A model generated the notes under the pieces. That model searched no databases, was not told where the DNA came from, and was given only the letters and a program-made list of their open reading frames with translations. A DNA stretch of 64,000 nt, from NCBI RefSeq assembly GCF_014284275.1, contig NZ_JACOFU010000001.1, forward strand, positions 62,001 to 126,000, written 5' to 3'. The position numbers and the translations under genes were made by a program. Of the stretch, positions 25,647 to 35,080 are shown in pieces (within the stretch, counting starts at the first letter, position 1; the number at the start of each line of letters is the position of its first letter). The DNA comes from Affinundibacterium amnicola (GTDB lineage Bacteria; Pseudomonadota; Gammaproteobacteria; Burkholderiales; Burkholderiaceae_D).

Positions 25647-27212
25647 ATGGCTGAACAAAACGATCTTATCCTAATTTTTGATGCGCTTGATCAAGTGATA
25701 AGTGATCCCTTGGGGCGCCACTCTTGGCGTCGTTTAGGCAAACTTGTGATTAAAAATGTCGATATCAAAATCTTGCGAGTAATACGCCAACGTCTAACGA
25801 ACGAAGTGGATCAAGACGGGCTGGCAGGGTTTTATCGTGCGGTGTTTTTTAAATATGTGATGGGCATTAGAAATGATGCTGTCAGTGCTGGGAAAGTTTT
25901 GGAGGACTTAAGGCCAATCCATGTAGATCGCATTATGTCATTCATTAATTTTGAATGGGGTAATATCGTTGCGGAGGCTAAAAGTAGTATCGAATTTGCT
26001 CAGATGATGGAAGCCGCGAATATGCCTCGCTTGATGGATTTGGTGAGTCTTGTTGTGCAGAAAAATAGCGAAATTCGAGCGCCGAGACTAGCCAAAAATG
26101 TTCAACGCGTGGCAATTTATACTCCTCAAATTTTTAATCACAAACATCCACCAACAAAATTGGTATTTGAACACGCGCGTCTATTCCAGTCACAAAATAT
26201 TGAAGTCAGAATTTTTAGTTGCCAAGAGCAGAGTATCCCTGAAATGAGGGAGTACTTGAGTAACGATGGACATTTAAAGATTCCTCCACCCGAGACGCAA
26301 TTTGATCATCAAATTATGTTAACTTCGAAAATTGATATTGTGCGTGCACAGGAACGTTTTTCTTTGCCTTTGCGTGCACAGTGTATTTTGAAGTTTATGG
26401 AGAATTTTGAACCGGATCTTTGTTTTTTTGTAGGCCATCAATCGCTTATATTGAAATCGCTGTATCAACAATATCCTTTACTTGGATTAAACATTTCATC
26501 ATTAGCGCCGGCGGGTGACCTTGATCTTTGGCTAAGTGCTGATGAAGCTGTGAAAGAGAATGCTCCTGGTGTCAAAACCAATGCGTATTACCATCCATTT
26601 CGCACAATTCAGAAAGCTGATGAGGTAAATATCTCGCGATCGGATTTGCAGTTAGCAGCTGATTCGGTGGTTTTACTGACGGTTGGTGCCCGATTGGAAA
26701 AAGAGGTATGTGGCGATTGGGCAACCGCGATGCTCGATATTTGCACTCGATTTCCAAACGTGTTTTGGTTGATCGTCGGTGGTAATGGCGATACTCCTAG
26801 CGCAGTACGCACCTCAAATTTGCCCAATATCAGATGTTTACCTTATCAGTCGAATTTGAGAGGAATTTATGCATGCTCGGATATTTATGTAAATCCGCCC
26901 AGATTAGGGGGTGGATTTAGCGTGGCAGAAGCGATGGCAGAGGGGTTGCCGACACTTGCATTTGTCGATACGGATGGCGGTAGAAAACTGGGTTCGGCAG
27001 CGTCGCTAAATCAGGTTGATTATTTTGAAGAATTGAATCGATTGATTGGTAATGCCGATGCCAGAGTAATTAAGGGAAAACAATTGTCCGAATTATTTCA
27101 CGCGACGATTAACTTAGAAAATTCAATACCATCTTTAATGCGGGCAATGGAATTGACGATTGAGAAATTTCAGCGACGTCAAGTAGCGATAGATCCGTCA
27201 TTCAACGAGTAG
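25647..27212 (+). CDS. Glycosyltransferase, GT-B fold (group 1-like)
   Basis: A 521-residue cytosolic protein. The C-terminal third is a GT-B nucleotide-sugar domain: VVLLTVGARLEKEVCGDW, WLIVGGNGDTPSA, IRCLPYQSNLRGIYACSDIYVNP, and the GGGFSVAEAMAEGLPTLAF motif with the conserved glutamate. The N-terminal half (about 1-150) is helical and unlike standard GT4 enzymes; residues 150-300 resemble an acceptor domain. It may glycosylate a surface polysaccharide or protein. It is alone on the plus strand, facing a NeuD/PglD-like acyltransferase gene 24 bases beyond its stop. That suggests, without proving, a role in a modified sugar structure. Confidence 0.75.
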   Translation: MAEQNDLILIFDALDQVISDPLGRHSWRRLGKLVIKNVDIKILRVIRQRLTNEVDQDGLAGFYRAVFFKYVMGIRNDAVSAGKVLEDLRPIHVDRIMSFINFEWGNIVAEAKSSIEFAQMMEAANMPRLMDLVSLVVQKNSEIRAPRLAKNVQRVAIYTPQIFNHKHPPTKLVFEHARLFQSQNIEVRIFSCQEQSIPEMREYLSNDGHLKIPPPETQFDHQIMLTSKIDIVRAQERFSLPLRAQCILKFMENFEPDLCFFVGHQSLILKSLYQQYPLLGLNISSLAPAGDLDLWLSADEAVKENAPGVKTNAYYHPFRTIQKADEVNISRSDLQLAADSVVLLTVGARLEKEVCGDWATAMLDICTRFPNVFWLIVGGNGDTPSAVRTSNLPNIRCLPYQSNLRGIYACSDIYVNPPRLGGGFSVAEAMAEGLPTLAFVDTDGGRKLGSAASLNQVDYFEELNRLIGNADARVIKGKQLSELFHATINLENSIPSLMRAMELTIEKFQRRQVAIDPSFNE

Positions 27213-27235
27213 CCTTAAAGTAACTTGAGACCCGG

Positions 27236-27904
27236 TTAAGATAAATTTTTCTTAAACTTTGCAGGTATTCCAACAACTAAAACTTTACTTGTGACATCTG
27301 AGGTCACTACCGCTCCTGCGCCAATAAAAGCATCGTCTCCAATAATCAGGCGTTCAATCAAAGTCGCACCAATCCCAACTGTGACACTATTTCCAATGCG
27401 AGATAGTCCCCCTAAGTTACATCCAGGTTGGATTCGTGAAAATGATCCGATATGGGTGTCATGCCCAATTGTGACGCCACGATTGATAAAAACGTGTTCA
27501 GCCAAATGTGCGCCTGGTCCAATGACACTGTTTGCGCCAATAAATACGCCTTCGCTTAGTTGTGCTAATGGTGACACGTACGCAGTTGGGTGAATTAGTT
27601 GAGTAAAGTGAATATTAAATCGGCGTTTGATTTCGGCAGCAAGGTTTGATCGTGTTGGTGTAGTTGGTCCTAAAATATATAGTTCGTCGTCGGACGGAGA
27701 AAATTCGTTCAATTCTTGCACCGTCGGAACTTCACCAATGACGCTGAGGTCCTGAATGCGGCTACTTAATGACCGGTTGCGCTCACCAATCTCTTCTGGT
27801 AAATGTGTGACGATTTTGCTGATAGATAATTGATTTGCGATAGCACAATCAAAAATATCTGAGAGTATGTTGCTAGTGCCGAAAATAACGAGAGATTTTT
27901 TCAT
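27236..27904 (-). CDS. NeuD/PglD-like sugar O/N-acyltransferase (left-handed beta-helix)
   Basis: A 222-residue acyltransferase of the NeuD/PglD type. The N-terminal Rossmann-like part begins KKSLVIFGTSNILSDIF. The C-terminal left-handed beta-helix consists of hexapeptide repeats such as IGANSVIGPGAHLAEHVFIN and RIGNSVTVGIGATLI, ending IVGIPAKFKK-like (VVGIPAKFKKNL). Members acetylate sialic acid or amino-sugars in surface glycan synthesis. ATG 27904 lies 27 bases after the BKACE stop; an in-frame TTG overlapping that stop (27937) is a weaker start. It forms a two-gene unit with the BKACE-family gene, and its acyl donor and sugar are unknown. Confidence 0.8.
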   Translation of the reverse strand: MKKSLVIFGTSNILSDIFDCAIANQLSISKIVTHLPEEIGERNRSLSSRIQDLSVIGEVPTVQELNEFSPSDDELYILGPTTPTRSNLAAEIKRRFNIHFTQLIHPTAYVSPLAQLSEGVFIGANSVIGPGAHLAEHVFINRGVTIGHDTHIGSFSRIQPGCNLGGLSRIGNSVTVGIGATLIERLIIGDDAFIGAGAVVTSDVTSKVLVVGIPAKFKKNLS

Positions 27905-27930
27905 CTGATGTGTCGGGTCAATAAGATTAA

Positions 27931-28767
27931 CTACCAAATTTGAAGGCCAAGACGTTGCCGTACTTCCAGCGCGGTAGCGATCGGGCGACCTAGTGAATTT
28001 GCTTGTGCAGTGATTCGATGAATGAGCATTGGATTTGTCGCTAACTTAGTGCGCTCTTGATCAAACCATAAGTTGTCTTCCAGTCCAACTCTTACGCCAT
28101 CACCAAGTACGACTCCTAAGGCATTTGCGCGAGTCTGAAAGCGACCAATACCAGCAACCGCCCAAATTGATTCGTGCGGCAGTTCGTTGACCATCGTCGC
28201 AAGATGAAGCATTGTTGCTTGTGCTGTCGCTGGGTTTCCTAACAGGATATTGAAATAATATGGTGGTGCGATGAGTCCTTTATCGATCATAATTTTCGCA
28301 AAATTGATCATGCCAAGATCAAATACTTCTAGCTCTGGTCGAATTCCTTTGTTTTGCATGATTTCTGCTAGTCGCATTATGGTTGCAGGAGAATTGACAC
28401 TCGCTTCGCTTGCAAAATTCATTGAGCCCAAGGTCAGACTAGCCATATCCGGTCGCAAATCATGTTCGAGATAAAGGCTTGATGCGCGTTGTTCGACGTC
28501 TGTTACCTTACGTCCGCTCGTTGTGGCAGTAATAATTATCTCGGAATTATTCTCACGGATTTTGGATACGATTTCTGCAAATAAGTTGGCATCGGTAGTT
28601 GGTAACCCATGTTCATCACGAGCATGCAGATGTACCATGGATACGCCCAACTTTGCACAAGTAATGGTTTCTTCTGCAATTTCTGTGCTGCTTATTGGTA
28701 CATGTGGTGTTTGCGCTTTGGTTGGGATCATTCCCGTAGGAGCTAGATTAATAATTAATGGCTGCAT
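27931..28767 (-). CDS. BKACE-family beta-keto acid cleavage enzyme
   Basis: A 278-residue TIM-barrel enzyme of the BKACE family (formerly DUF849; 3-keto-5-aminohexanoate cleavage enzyme, Kce). These zinc enzymes condense a beta-keto acid with acetyl-CoA to give acetoacetate and a CoA ester. The zinc ligands sit in VHLHARDEHG (about residues 45-54); other family segments are NLAPTGMIPTK, TATTSGRKV, GVRVGLEDNLW and the terminal RQRLGL. The substrate cannot be deduced. Its pairing with an acyltransferase suggests that it may supply an unusual acyl-CoA, which is an inference from gene order only. Confidence 0.85.
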   Translation of the reverse strand: MQPLIINLAPTGMIPTKAQTPHVPISSTEIAEETITCAKLGVSMVHLHARDEHGLPTTDANLFAEIVSKIRENNSEIIITATTSGRKVTDVEQRASSLYLEHDLRPDMASLTLGSMNFASEASVNSPATIMRLAEIMQNKGIRPELEVFDLGMINFAKIMIDKGLIAPPYYFNILLGNPATAQATMLHLATMVNELPHESIWAVAGIGRFQTRANALGVVLGDGVRVGLEDNLWFDQERTKLATNPMLIHRITAQANSLGRPIATALEVRQRLGLQIW

Positions 28768-29035
28768 TGTTTAGCTTCTATTTTTAATATAAAGGATGAT
28801 ACAAAATAATTGAGGCAAAAGAGCCGTCATCCTATCATTCTCTCGTGCATTTGATACTAGGGAACATGTAGAAACTATTGTTATGATTGATTCGCTGTCT
28901 TATTTCGGGAATTTCTTTGTATTGCGGAAACGGCGTTGATTATTTTGAAAATATGTTCGATGTCGTAATTTTTTCTTCAATTTAAGCAATTTGATTAATC
29001 CAGATTCCACGAGAAAAAATAGAATTGGAGATGGT

Positions 29036-29812
29036 ATGGAGAGTTTTGTGGTGATTTTCTTAGTCGCATTTTTGTCATCAGCGCTAACTTTTTATTCGGG
29101 GTTTGGTCTTGGGACGCTGTTATTGCCGGCTTTTGCTTTATTTTTTCCAGTCGAACATGCGGTAGCTATGACCGCTATTGTGCATTTTCTTAATGGCTTA
29201 TTCAAAGTTAAGCTAATTGGCAAACATGCCGATTGGAATATTGTAATTCGTTTCGGTACGCCTGCAATATTGGCCTCTTTCCTAGGAGCATATACTCTGA
29301 TGCAGCTTGTAGATTTCGCTCCAATATATTCTTATTCCATGATGGATAAGTTATTTTCGATTACACCAATCAAACTTACGATAGGAATATTTTTGCTTAT
29401 TTTTGTCTTGATTGAATTCATTCCAAGTTTGGCAGAACGTACATTTCCTCCTGAGTACATGCCTGTTGGTGGAATTTTGAGTGGATTTTTTGGCGGTTTG
29501 GCTGGAATGCAAGGTGCGCTTCGCACGGCTTTTTTATCTCGCGCTGGGCTGACAAAAGAAGTGTTTGTCGGCACAGGTGCGATGATCGCCTGTCTGATCG
29601 ATCTGACGCGTCTGATTTTTTATGGGTCATCAAAAAATCTAACGGAATTTGGTGCGAATTATTTTATTTTGATTGTCGGCGTTTCAGGGGCATTCTTGGG
29701 AGCGGTATTCGGTAATCAATATTTAAAAAAGGTGTCTATGCTGGGTATTCAACGTGTTGTCGGCTTAGCGCTATTTGTTGTCGCAAGCGGACTGATTTCT
29801 GGCGTTTTATAA
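29036..29812 (+). CDS. TauE/SafE-family (DUF81) sulfite/anion exporter-like protein
   Basis: A 258-residue inner-membrane protein with about eight hydrophobic segments, matching the TauE/SafE/YfcA family. The N-terminus has the GFGLGTLLLP motif of the first half-repeat and the second half has GGILSGFFGGLAGMQGALR, the paired family signature. Members export sulfite, sulfoacetate or other organic anions. ATG 29036 has GGAG 5 bases upstream; a TTG at 28991 is much less likely. The gene stands alone, divergent from the BKACE operon, and is followed by a hairpin. Confidence 0.82.
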   Translation: MESFVVIFLVAFLSSALTFYSGFGLGTLLLPAFALFFPVEHAVAMTAIVHFLNGLFKVKLIGKHADWNIVIRFGTPAILASFLGAYTLMQLVDFAPIYSYSMMDKLFSITPIKLTIGIFLLIFVLIEFIPSLAERTFPPEYMPVGGILSGFFGGLAGMQGALRTAFLSRAGLTKEVFVGTGAMIACLIDLTRLIFYGSSKNLTEFGANYFILIVGVSGAFLGAVFGNQYLKKVSMLGIQRVVGLALFVVASGLISGVL

Positions 29813-29905
29813 TGGTGAATATCGGTTTTAAACTTCAACCTTCTAACTTCAGATGTCAGTGTAGAAGGTGCTGGGTGCGTCAAATTTCTTGGGTGATTAA
29901 AATGT

Positions 29906-29945
29906 GGGCACTTCATATTGTAATTCGTATAAAGTGCCCGTTTTC
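29906..29945 (+). terminator. Probable terminator between TauE-like and BNR/PKD genes
   Basis: GGGCACTT and AAGTGCCC (29906-29913 and 29932-29939) form an 8-bp stem with an 18-base loop, followed by GTTTTCC. It lies between convergent genes and could act on both strands, since the opposite side is also T-rich (ATTTTAAT on the minus strand). Confidence 0.55.
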
Positions 29946-29987
29946 CTTGATCTTTGATATCTAGGGATAATCAGCGATAACTGAGAA

Positions 29988-32900
29988 TTATGGTTTTGAG
30001 TACGTCAATGTATAGGCGCCGCCCCCTCCGTAGTTGACGACACGATAGCGATAGTAGCCACTTGTTCCAGCATAGTTAATGGTTTCTGCTGAAGTTGCTC
30101 CTTCACTGGCACTGACTTGTGCCCAAGAACTACCATTCCATTTGTCGAGATAGATATCAAAATCAGTATTCGCTGGGCCACTCAGGCAAGCTTTATGAGT
30201 CCCCGAAACGGTTGATTGATAGTAGCTTCCACCAGGTTGGATTTGACTTTGTCCACTCGCGCCGCTGAAGTTGCCTTGAATCGACGTACCGGAACATGCA
30301 CTCGCTGTCACCGTGACAGATTTATTAATACTGTTCGTTGCTCCTTTATCATCGGTTGCTGTCAGTGTGACCGTGTAAGTCCCGGCAGTCGAATATGTCT
30401 TACTTGGATTTTGCAAAGTGCTAGTACTTGAATCACCGAAACTCCAGTTGCGTGATGTAATTGAACCGTCTACATCTGTGCTGCTATCGGTGAACGTGGC
30501 GGCTAAGCCTGAAGTGCTAACACTGAAATTTGCCACAGGTGCTTGGTTCGCAGCGTTGACAGTTACTGATTTGCTTATCGTGTTCGTTGCGTCACGATCA
30601 TCGGTGACCGTAAGTGAGATATTGTAAGTTCCCGCTGCGGCGTAGGTATAGTTTGGATTCTTGATTGTACTCATGTTGCCGTCTCCAAAATTCCAAGCTT
30701 GTGACACGACAGTACCGTCGGGATCTGTACTTGAATTTGTAAATGCAACATTCAATAAATTGGATGCTGCACTAAAAGCTGCGACCGGCGGTATATTGTT
30801 TGAACCTGACAAATTAACTTTCCAAGCGCCTCGACCATAAGTTGCTGCAATCATCGCATGTGGGCTGGCGCTGATTTCGAGATCTTGCACAATCACACCA
30901 AGTGGTAATCCGGTGTTAAACGGAACAAAATTATCGCCGCCATCATTACTTTCATAGGCACCGATATCCGTGCCCACAAAAATGCGTTGTGTGTTAATGG
31001 GATCAATCGCTACCGTATGTGCAGGTACAGCTGGCAAGCCTGCACCGACTGCGGTCCATGTATTGCCACCGCTGGTAGAGCGATAGAGATGTGCACCACT
31101 AAAGTTTGATTTGGTAGCAAATACTTTCTGATTATTGTTTGGGTCAATTGCAATATCTGATATACGACCTGTGGGAAGATTACCAGTAACATTCGTTAAG
31201 CTGGCACTTGATGTACCAGCATTGCTACTGTAGAAAACCTTTCCTGCTTCTGTTCCTACATAAAGAATATAGCTTGAGCCAGACTGTTTTGGCGTAAGTA
31301 CTGAGGCGGCTCCACCGAGTGCTCCTGTGAGCTTCGCCCAGCTAAAGCTCGTAGCGGCGGTTGTACCAACATAGACGGCATCTGAAGCAGTCCATACTTT
31401 GCTTCCTGCAGTTGCTAAAGGGGTAACCCATGGGAAATTTGTAGAGGAAGTGATTCCGGAATTGCTCAGGCTACTAAAACTGTTTGCCGCTCCACCAGTT
31501 GTTGATCTCACAATTGCAGGGTATCCATTTGGATAGCTTGTTTGTAGCACGATATTCGGATTAGATTGGTCAATTGCATTCATGAAACCATCACCACTGG
31601 CATAGGTTAATCCCCAGACTGTACTGGTTGTTCGTCCAGAGGATGAATTGTCTTGTGCGCCACCAAACATTTTATCGCCATTTGAAAAATCAACGGCAAT
31701 ATCGTAGAACTGCGTGACATTTAAGTTAGAATTCATGTTGATGTAGTTAGTACCACCATCGTCACTTCGCCAAACACCGCCATCAGTGCCGACCCAAAAA
31801 CGATTTGGATTGTTTTTCGACCACACCAATACGTGAGTATCTTGATGCACTTTTTGACCAGTACCCCAAGTCGCTGTTAAGTAGTTTAGTGTCGAGCCAC
31901 CGTTTGTAGAAACCGCAAAGCGAATGCTACCAATTAGAATTTTATTTGGATCGGTCGAGTGAACTGCGATCGCCTGATTGTAGGTACATTGTCCTTCGCA
32001 TGCACTGGTGTTTACAGATGTCCAACTGACTCCACCGTTTGTAGTTTTAAATAGCTTACTGCCGTTGAGCGCGTAAAGAATTTGGGGGTTACTTGGCGCC
32101 ATCGCGATGCGAACGCGACCAGTGGCGGCAGAAATTCCACTGCTTGCATTGGCCCAGGTTGCTCCTCCGTCTGTTGATTTGTAAACGCCAGTGCCTTGTA
32201 CTGATGCATATGCTGTATTCGTTCCTGGTGCAAATACAATGTCTTCGACTTTTCCGGATAGTACCTTTACCCAGCTTACTCCCTCGTTGATACTACGGTA
32301 GACACCTCCATTTGCCAGTTGGCCAGAAGCGTCGCAGGCACCAAAACCGCCAGCAAGAATTTGATTACTATTCGTCGAAGATACCGCAACGCTATTGACT
32401 ATGCTGAGAGGCATGATCGTGCCCCCGCTGCCATTTCTGTTACTCCAAGTTTGCCCTCCATCAGTACTGACAGATATACCTTGCCCTAGATATGCTCCAA
32501 GGCATCCTTGGTTTTTATCTCCAGTGCCAACCCAGACACGATTAAAGTTATTGGGATCTATCGTAATCGCACCGATAGGTAGAGTGCCCACTTGATCGAA
32601 AATTGGCGTCCAACTAGTACCCCCGTTTGTCGTTTTCCAGACTCCGCCAGCCGCTGCACCAAAGTAAACAGTATTATCGTCGCTTGGATGAGGAGTAATT
32701 GCATTATTACGACCAGAGACTTTTCCAAAAGTCCAACCAGTCATATTCATAGCTGAAGGTCCCATCTCAATCCAAGTTTCACCGGCGGCTGTGGCGATTG
32801 CACTTCGTTCCGAAGATCTTAATTTGAGTTGACCTACAGCTCGTTCGCGCATTGTTCTGGCATTGGTTTCTTTCGATAATCCGCGGATATCCGCTGCCCA

Positions 32901-33032
32901 TTTTTGCCGTTGCTCAATTCGCCAACCTTCGTTTTTTTTGTCGTCTATAGCGCTTGAATTTGCCGCATTTGTTGTGGCTATAATGGCTGTTAACGTTAGT
33001 ACCGCATACCTAAGATTTATTTTAGATTTCAT
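29988..33032 (-). CDS. Large secreted BNR/sortilin-repeat protein with two PKD domains and a PPC domain
   Basis: A 1014-residue secreted protein. Signal peptide: residues 1 to about 24 (LTLTAIIATTNA). Residues 70-720 form a beta-propeller of BNR/sortilin-like blades with repeating phrases such as VYRSINEGVSWVKV, VYKSTDGGATW and LFKTTNGGVSW. Two PKD domains follow (about 745-825 and 826-905; QAWNFGDGNMST, NWSFGDSSTS). The C-terminus (908-1014) is a pre-peptidase PPC-like beta-sandwich (DFDIYLDKWNGSSW, TINYAGTSGYYRYRV). Similar proteins bind or process polysaccharides outside the cell. No protease or glycosidase catalytic motif is evident. It has its own promoter in the AT-rich upstream region; GGGGG precedes the ATG by 4 bases. 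Confidence 0.82.
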   Translation of the reverse strand: MKSKINLRYAVLTLTAIIATTNAANSSAIDDKKNEGWRIEQRQKWAADIRGLSKETNARTMRERAVGQLKLRSSERSAIATAAGETWIEMGPSAMNMTGWTFGKVSGRNNAITPHPSDDNTVYFGAAAGGVWKTTNGGTSWTPIFDQVGTLPIGAITIDPNNFNRVWVGTGDKNQGCLGAYLGQGISVSTDGGQTWSNRNGSGGTIMPLSIVNSVAVSSTNSNQILAGGFGACDASGQLANGGVYRSINEGVSWVKVLSGKVEDIVFAPGTNTAYASVQGTGVYKSTDGGATWANASSGISAATGRVRIAMAPSNPQILYALNGSKLFKTTNGGVSWTSVNTSACEGQCTYNQAIAVHSTDPNKILIGSIRFAVSTNGGSTLNYLTATWGTGQKVHQDTHVLVWSKNNPNRFWVGTDGGVWRSDDGGTNYINMNSNLNVTQFYDIAVDFSNGDKMFGGAQDNSSSGRTTSTVWGLTYASGDGFMNAIDQSNPNIVLQTSYPNGYPAIVRSTTGGAANSFSSLSNSGITSSTNFPWVTPLATAGSKVWTASDAVYVGTTAATSFSWAKLTGALGGAASVLTPKQSGSSYILYVGTEAGKVFYSSNAGTSSASLTNVTGNLPTGRISDIAIDPNNNQKVFATKSNFSGAHLYRSTSGGNTWTAVGAGLPAVPAHTVAIDPINTQRIFVGTDIGAYESNDGGDNFVPFNTGLPLGVIVQDLEISASPHAMIAATYGRGAWKVNLSGSNNIPPVAAFSAASNLLNVAFTNSSTDPDGTVVSQAWNFGDGNMSTIKNPNYTYAAAGTYNISLTVTDDRDATNTISKSVTVNAANQAPVANFSVSTSGLAATFTDSSTDVDGSITSRNWSFGDSSTSTLQNPSKTYSTAGTYTVTLTATDDKGATNSINKSVTVTASACSGTSIQGNFSGASGQSQIQPGGSYYQSTVSGTHKACLSGPANTDFDIYLDKWNGSSWAQVSASEGATSAETINYAGTSGYYRYRVVNYGGGGAYTLTYSKP

Positions 33033-33614
33033 ATTGCCCCCATTTTTATTGAAAGAACTTATTTTTGACCGCTCAAGATTGCGAGCGGGATTTGATTCTA
33101 ACAGTGGGGTTGTTTAAAAGAATATGTGAATATTTAATCTAAGTTATTCATATTGGCTGCCGAACATTTTTATATTTTTTTTTGATTTTAATTAATAAAA
33201 AATTGTATTTTTTGTGTTTTTTGGAATTTTTTATTCAAAAAAATTTAATTTAATGAATTTTATTTATTTGTATTTCTTGAGCGATGTTGCTTTTAAGTTG
33301 AACTTACAAAACATCTGTCGTCATCAACTAGGATGTGGAAAAACACTTGTGTAGCGAGTCATTATTTTTAGCGAAAACCATGCGTCGGTACATGCGATAA
33401 AGCATGGATGCTGGAAAGAGTAGCTGAGGTACTTTCGGTGTTCAAAATGTTGTTTGCATCGAATTGTACTGTGATTAGTGACTCATTTTTATGCGATGGT
33501 TTGTGAGGGCTTGATTACGCGAAACTTAAATGACGCATGCATCAAATAGTTGTCAGTTTGCTTGAGCACGTTGGGTAGACTTGGTCATTCAAAATTTGGT
33601 TAGATAATTTACTC
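33033..33614. other. AT-rich intergenic region
   Basis: About 580 bases between divergent genes. The first 200 bases are strongly AT-rich with long A and T tracts, suitable for promoters or nucleoid-protein binding. At 33429-33446 an 18-base string (GTACTTTCGGTGTTCAAA) recurs with one change at 25139-25156. I see no gene or RNA. Confidence 0.4.
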
Positions 33615-34139
33615 ATGATTGATGGCGAGAGGATGAAAGTTTTTATGACTGAAATTATTATTCGTGATGCTAGGGAAGCGGACTTTGCCCGCATTGTTGA
33701 ACTTAACGCGATGGAAGTGCAACAAACAAGTTCAATGGATCGTCAGCGATTGATTGAACTCGCGCAGTTGGCGAGCTATCACAAAGTCGCTATTGTCAAT
33801 GGACGGGTTGCCGCTTTTATCCTTGCAATGAAAGAAAATGTACCCTACCAGAACGATAATTACGCTTGGTTCGCGATGCGATTACGTGAATTTATTTACG
33901 TTGATCGCATCGTTGTCGATTCTGCGTTTTCTGGTCTCAAGATCGGTAGTCGGATTTACGCAGAACTGTTCGACTTCGCTCGTGTACATGGAATGAGTTA
34001 CATTGCTTGTGAATACAATATCCAGCCGCCAAATCCCGCGTCTAAAAAATTTCACGATAAATTTGGTTTTCAAGAACTAGGTACGCAATGGCTTGCCAAC
34101 GGTACGAAGGAAGTGTCTTTACAAGCGGCAAAGGTTTGA
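33615..34139 (+). CDS. GNAT-family N-acetyltransferase
   Basis: A GNAT-fold acetyl-CoA-dependent acetyltransferase of up to 174 residues. The core TEIIIRDAREADFARIVELN is the usual GNAT N-terminus. IYVDRIVVDSAFSGLKIGSRIY carries motif A, with the acetyl-CoA-binding loop, and KKFHDKFGFQELGT is the C-terminal motif B. The acceptor is unknown. Three in-frame ATG codons compete: 33615, 33633 and 33645. The last best fits the family's N-terminus and has AGAGG 12 bases before it, so the true protein may be about 164 residues. The gene lies 61 bases before a secreted hypothetical protein gene. Confidence 0.78.
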   Translation: MIDGERMKVFMTEIIIRDAREADFARIVELNAMEVQQTSSMDRQRLIELAQLASYHKVAIVNGRVAAFILAMKENVPYQNDNYAWFAMRLREFIYVDRIVVDSAFSGLKIGSRIYAELFDFARVHGMSYIACEYNIQPPNPASKKFHDKFGFQELGTQWLANGTKEVSLQAAKV

Positions 34140-34200
34140 GTTCTTTACGGATGCTCCATAAAATTTTTTTGCGATTTTTTCGTTTTGACGGGGAAGTGAT

Positions 34201-34716
34201 ATGCGTATCGTGCAGATGGGTGCGGTTTTTTTATGGGTGACTTTCTCAAGTAATTTATTCGCACAAACGGAAAAAACTACAACTTCAACTATAACTTCAG
34301 CTTCTCTTACAGAAGCGCACACGATCATCGGCATGCAGTATTTTGTCGTTGGTACTTTAGCGAAAGAGTGTCATACCTACTTGGACAAACCAGATTCCTT
34401 TGTTAAAGAAACTCAAATTGCATGGCTAGGTCGCAATGCGAAATTCATAGATGCTTTGACCAAATATCAAGCCACGCTCTTTGCTGAAATTGAGTCTATC
34501 TATGGAAAAGAAAAATTAGAAGCGGAGAAGTTGCGTTATCGCGATGTCGTTGTTGCACAAGGATCTGCGATTGTTCAGCAATTCTTTGCGAGGGGCGATA
34601 AACTTGCGCAATGCCGTAAAGCAGCAGAAGGATTGGCATCAACTTACTTTGACATCACACCACAATTCCCACTTTATGCAGAGGCATTGAGTCTTGTTCA
34701 AGCGACCTCACGGTAA
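34201..34716 (+). CDS. Secreted hypothetical protein
   Basis: A 171-residue protein with a Sec signal peptide (residues 1-21, cleavage after NLFA-Q). A threonine-rich linker follows, then a helical domain (about 40-171) with two cysteines (KECHTYL and AQCRKAAEG). I do not recognise a family; the size and helical, two-cysteine layout resemble small periplasmic proteins of unknown function. ATG 34201 is preceded by GGGGAAG. It follows the GNAT gene in the same direction and may share its transcript. Confidence 0.65.
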   Translation: MRIVQMGAVFLWVTFSSNLFAQTEKTTTSTITSASLTEAHTIIGMQYFVVGTLAKECHTYLDKPDSFVKETQIAWLGRNAKFIDALTKYQATLFAEIESIYGKEKLEAEKLRYRDVVVAQGSAIVQQFFARGDKLAQCRKAAEGLASTYFDITPQFPLYAEALSLVQATSR

Positions 34717-35080
34717 CTTCTTTTTCAACCAGTATTGTTGAAGGTTTGAAACGCCATCAATGAACAAGCGCGATGTATTTCTTTAATTGAATTGCGTTTG
34801 TTTGCCACTGATCTGCAGGTTTGCAACTGGCGCTTACTCGCACATTTACCTAGCACTCATTTTTTAATCTGTGACATGACAATGGATGTGTCATTCAATT
34901 AACGCACATGTTCACTCTTCGTTTTCTTGATATCCGACTTTTGATTTTCAAATTGATTTCAGTTTGAAATATCAAAAACGAGATCTTATAGCGTATTATC
35001 TTTAAACATTTTTAATTTTGCATTTGTTTTTAAACTTTGTTTTGGATTGTCTATTGAATTCTTTTTGATTGGAACAACAC
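34717..35080. other. Intergenic region before the alcohol dehydrogenase gene
   Basis: About 360 AT-rich bases between two plus-strand genes. No coding frame or clear terminator is visible apart from a weak TTCAAC/GTTGAA hairpin shortly after the preceding stop. The promoter of the dehydrogenase gene should lie in the right half. Confidence 0.3.
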
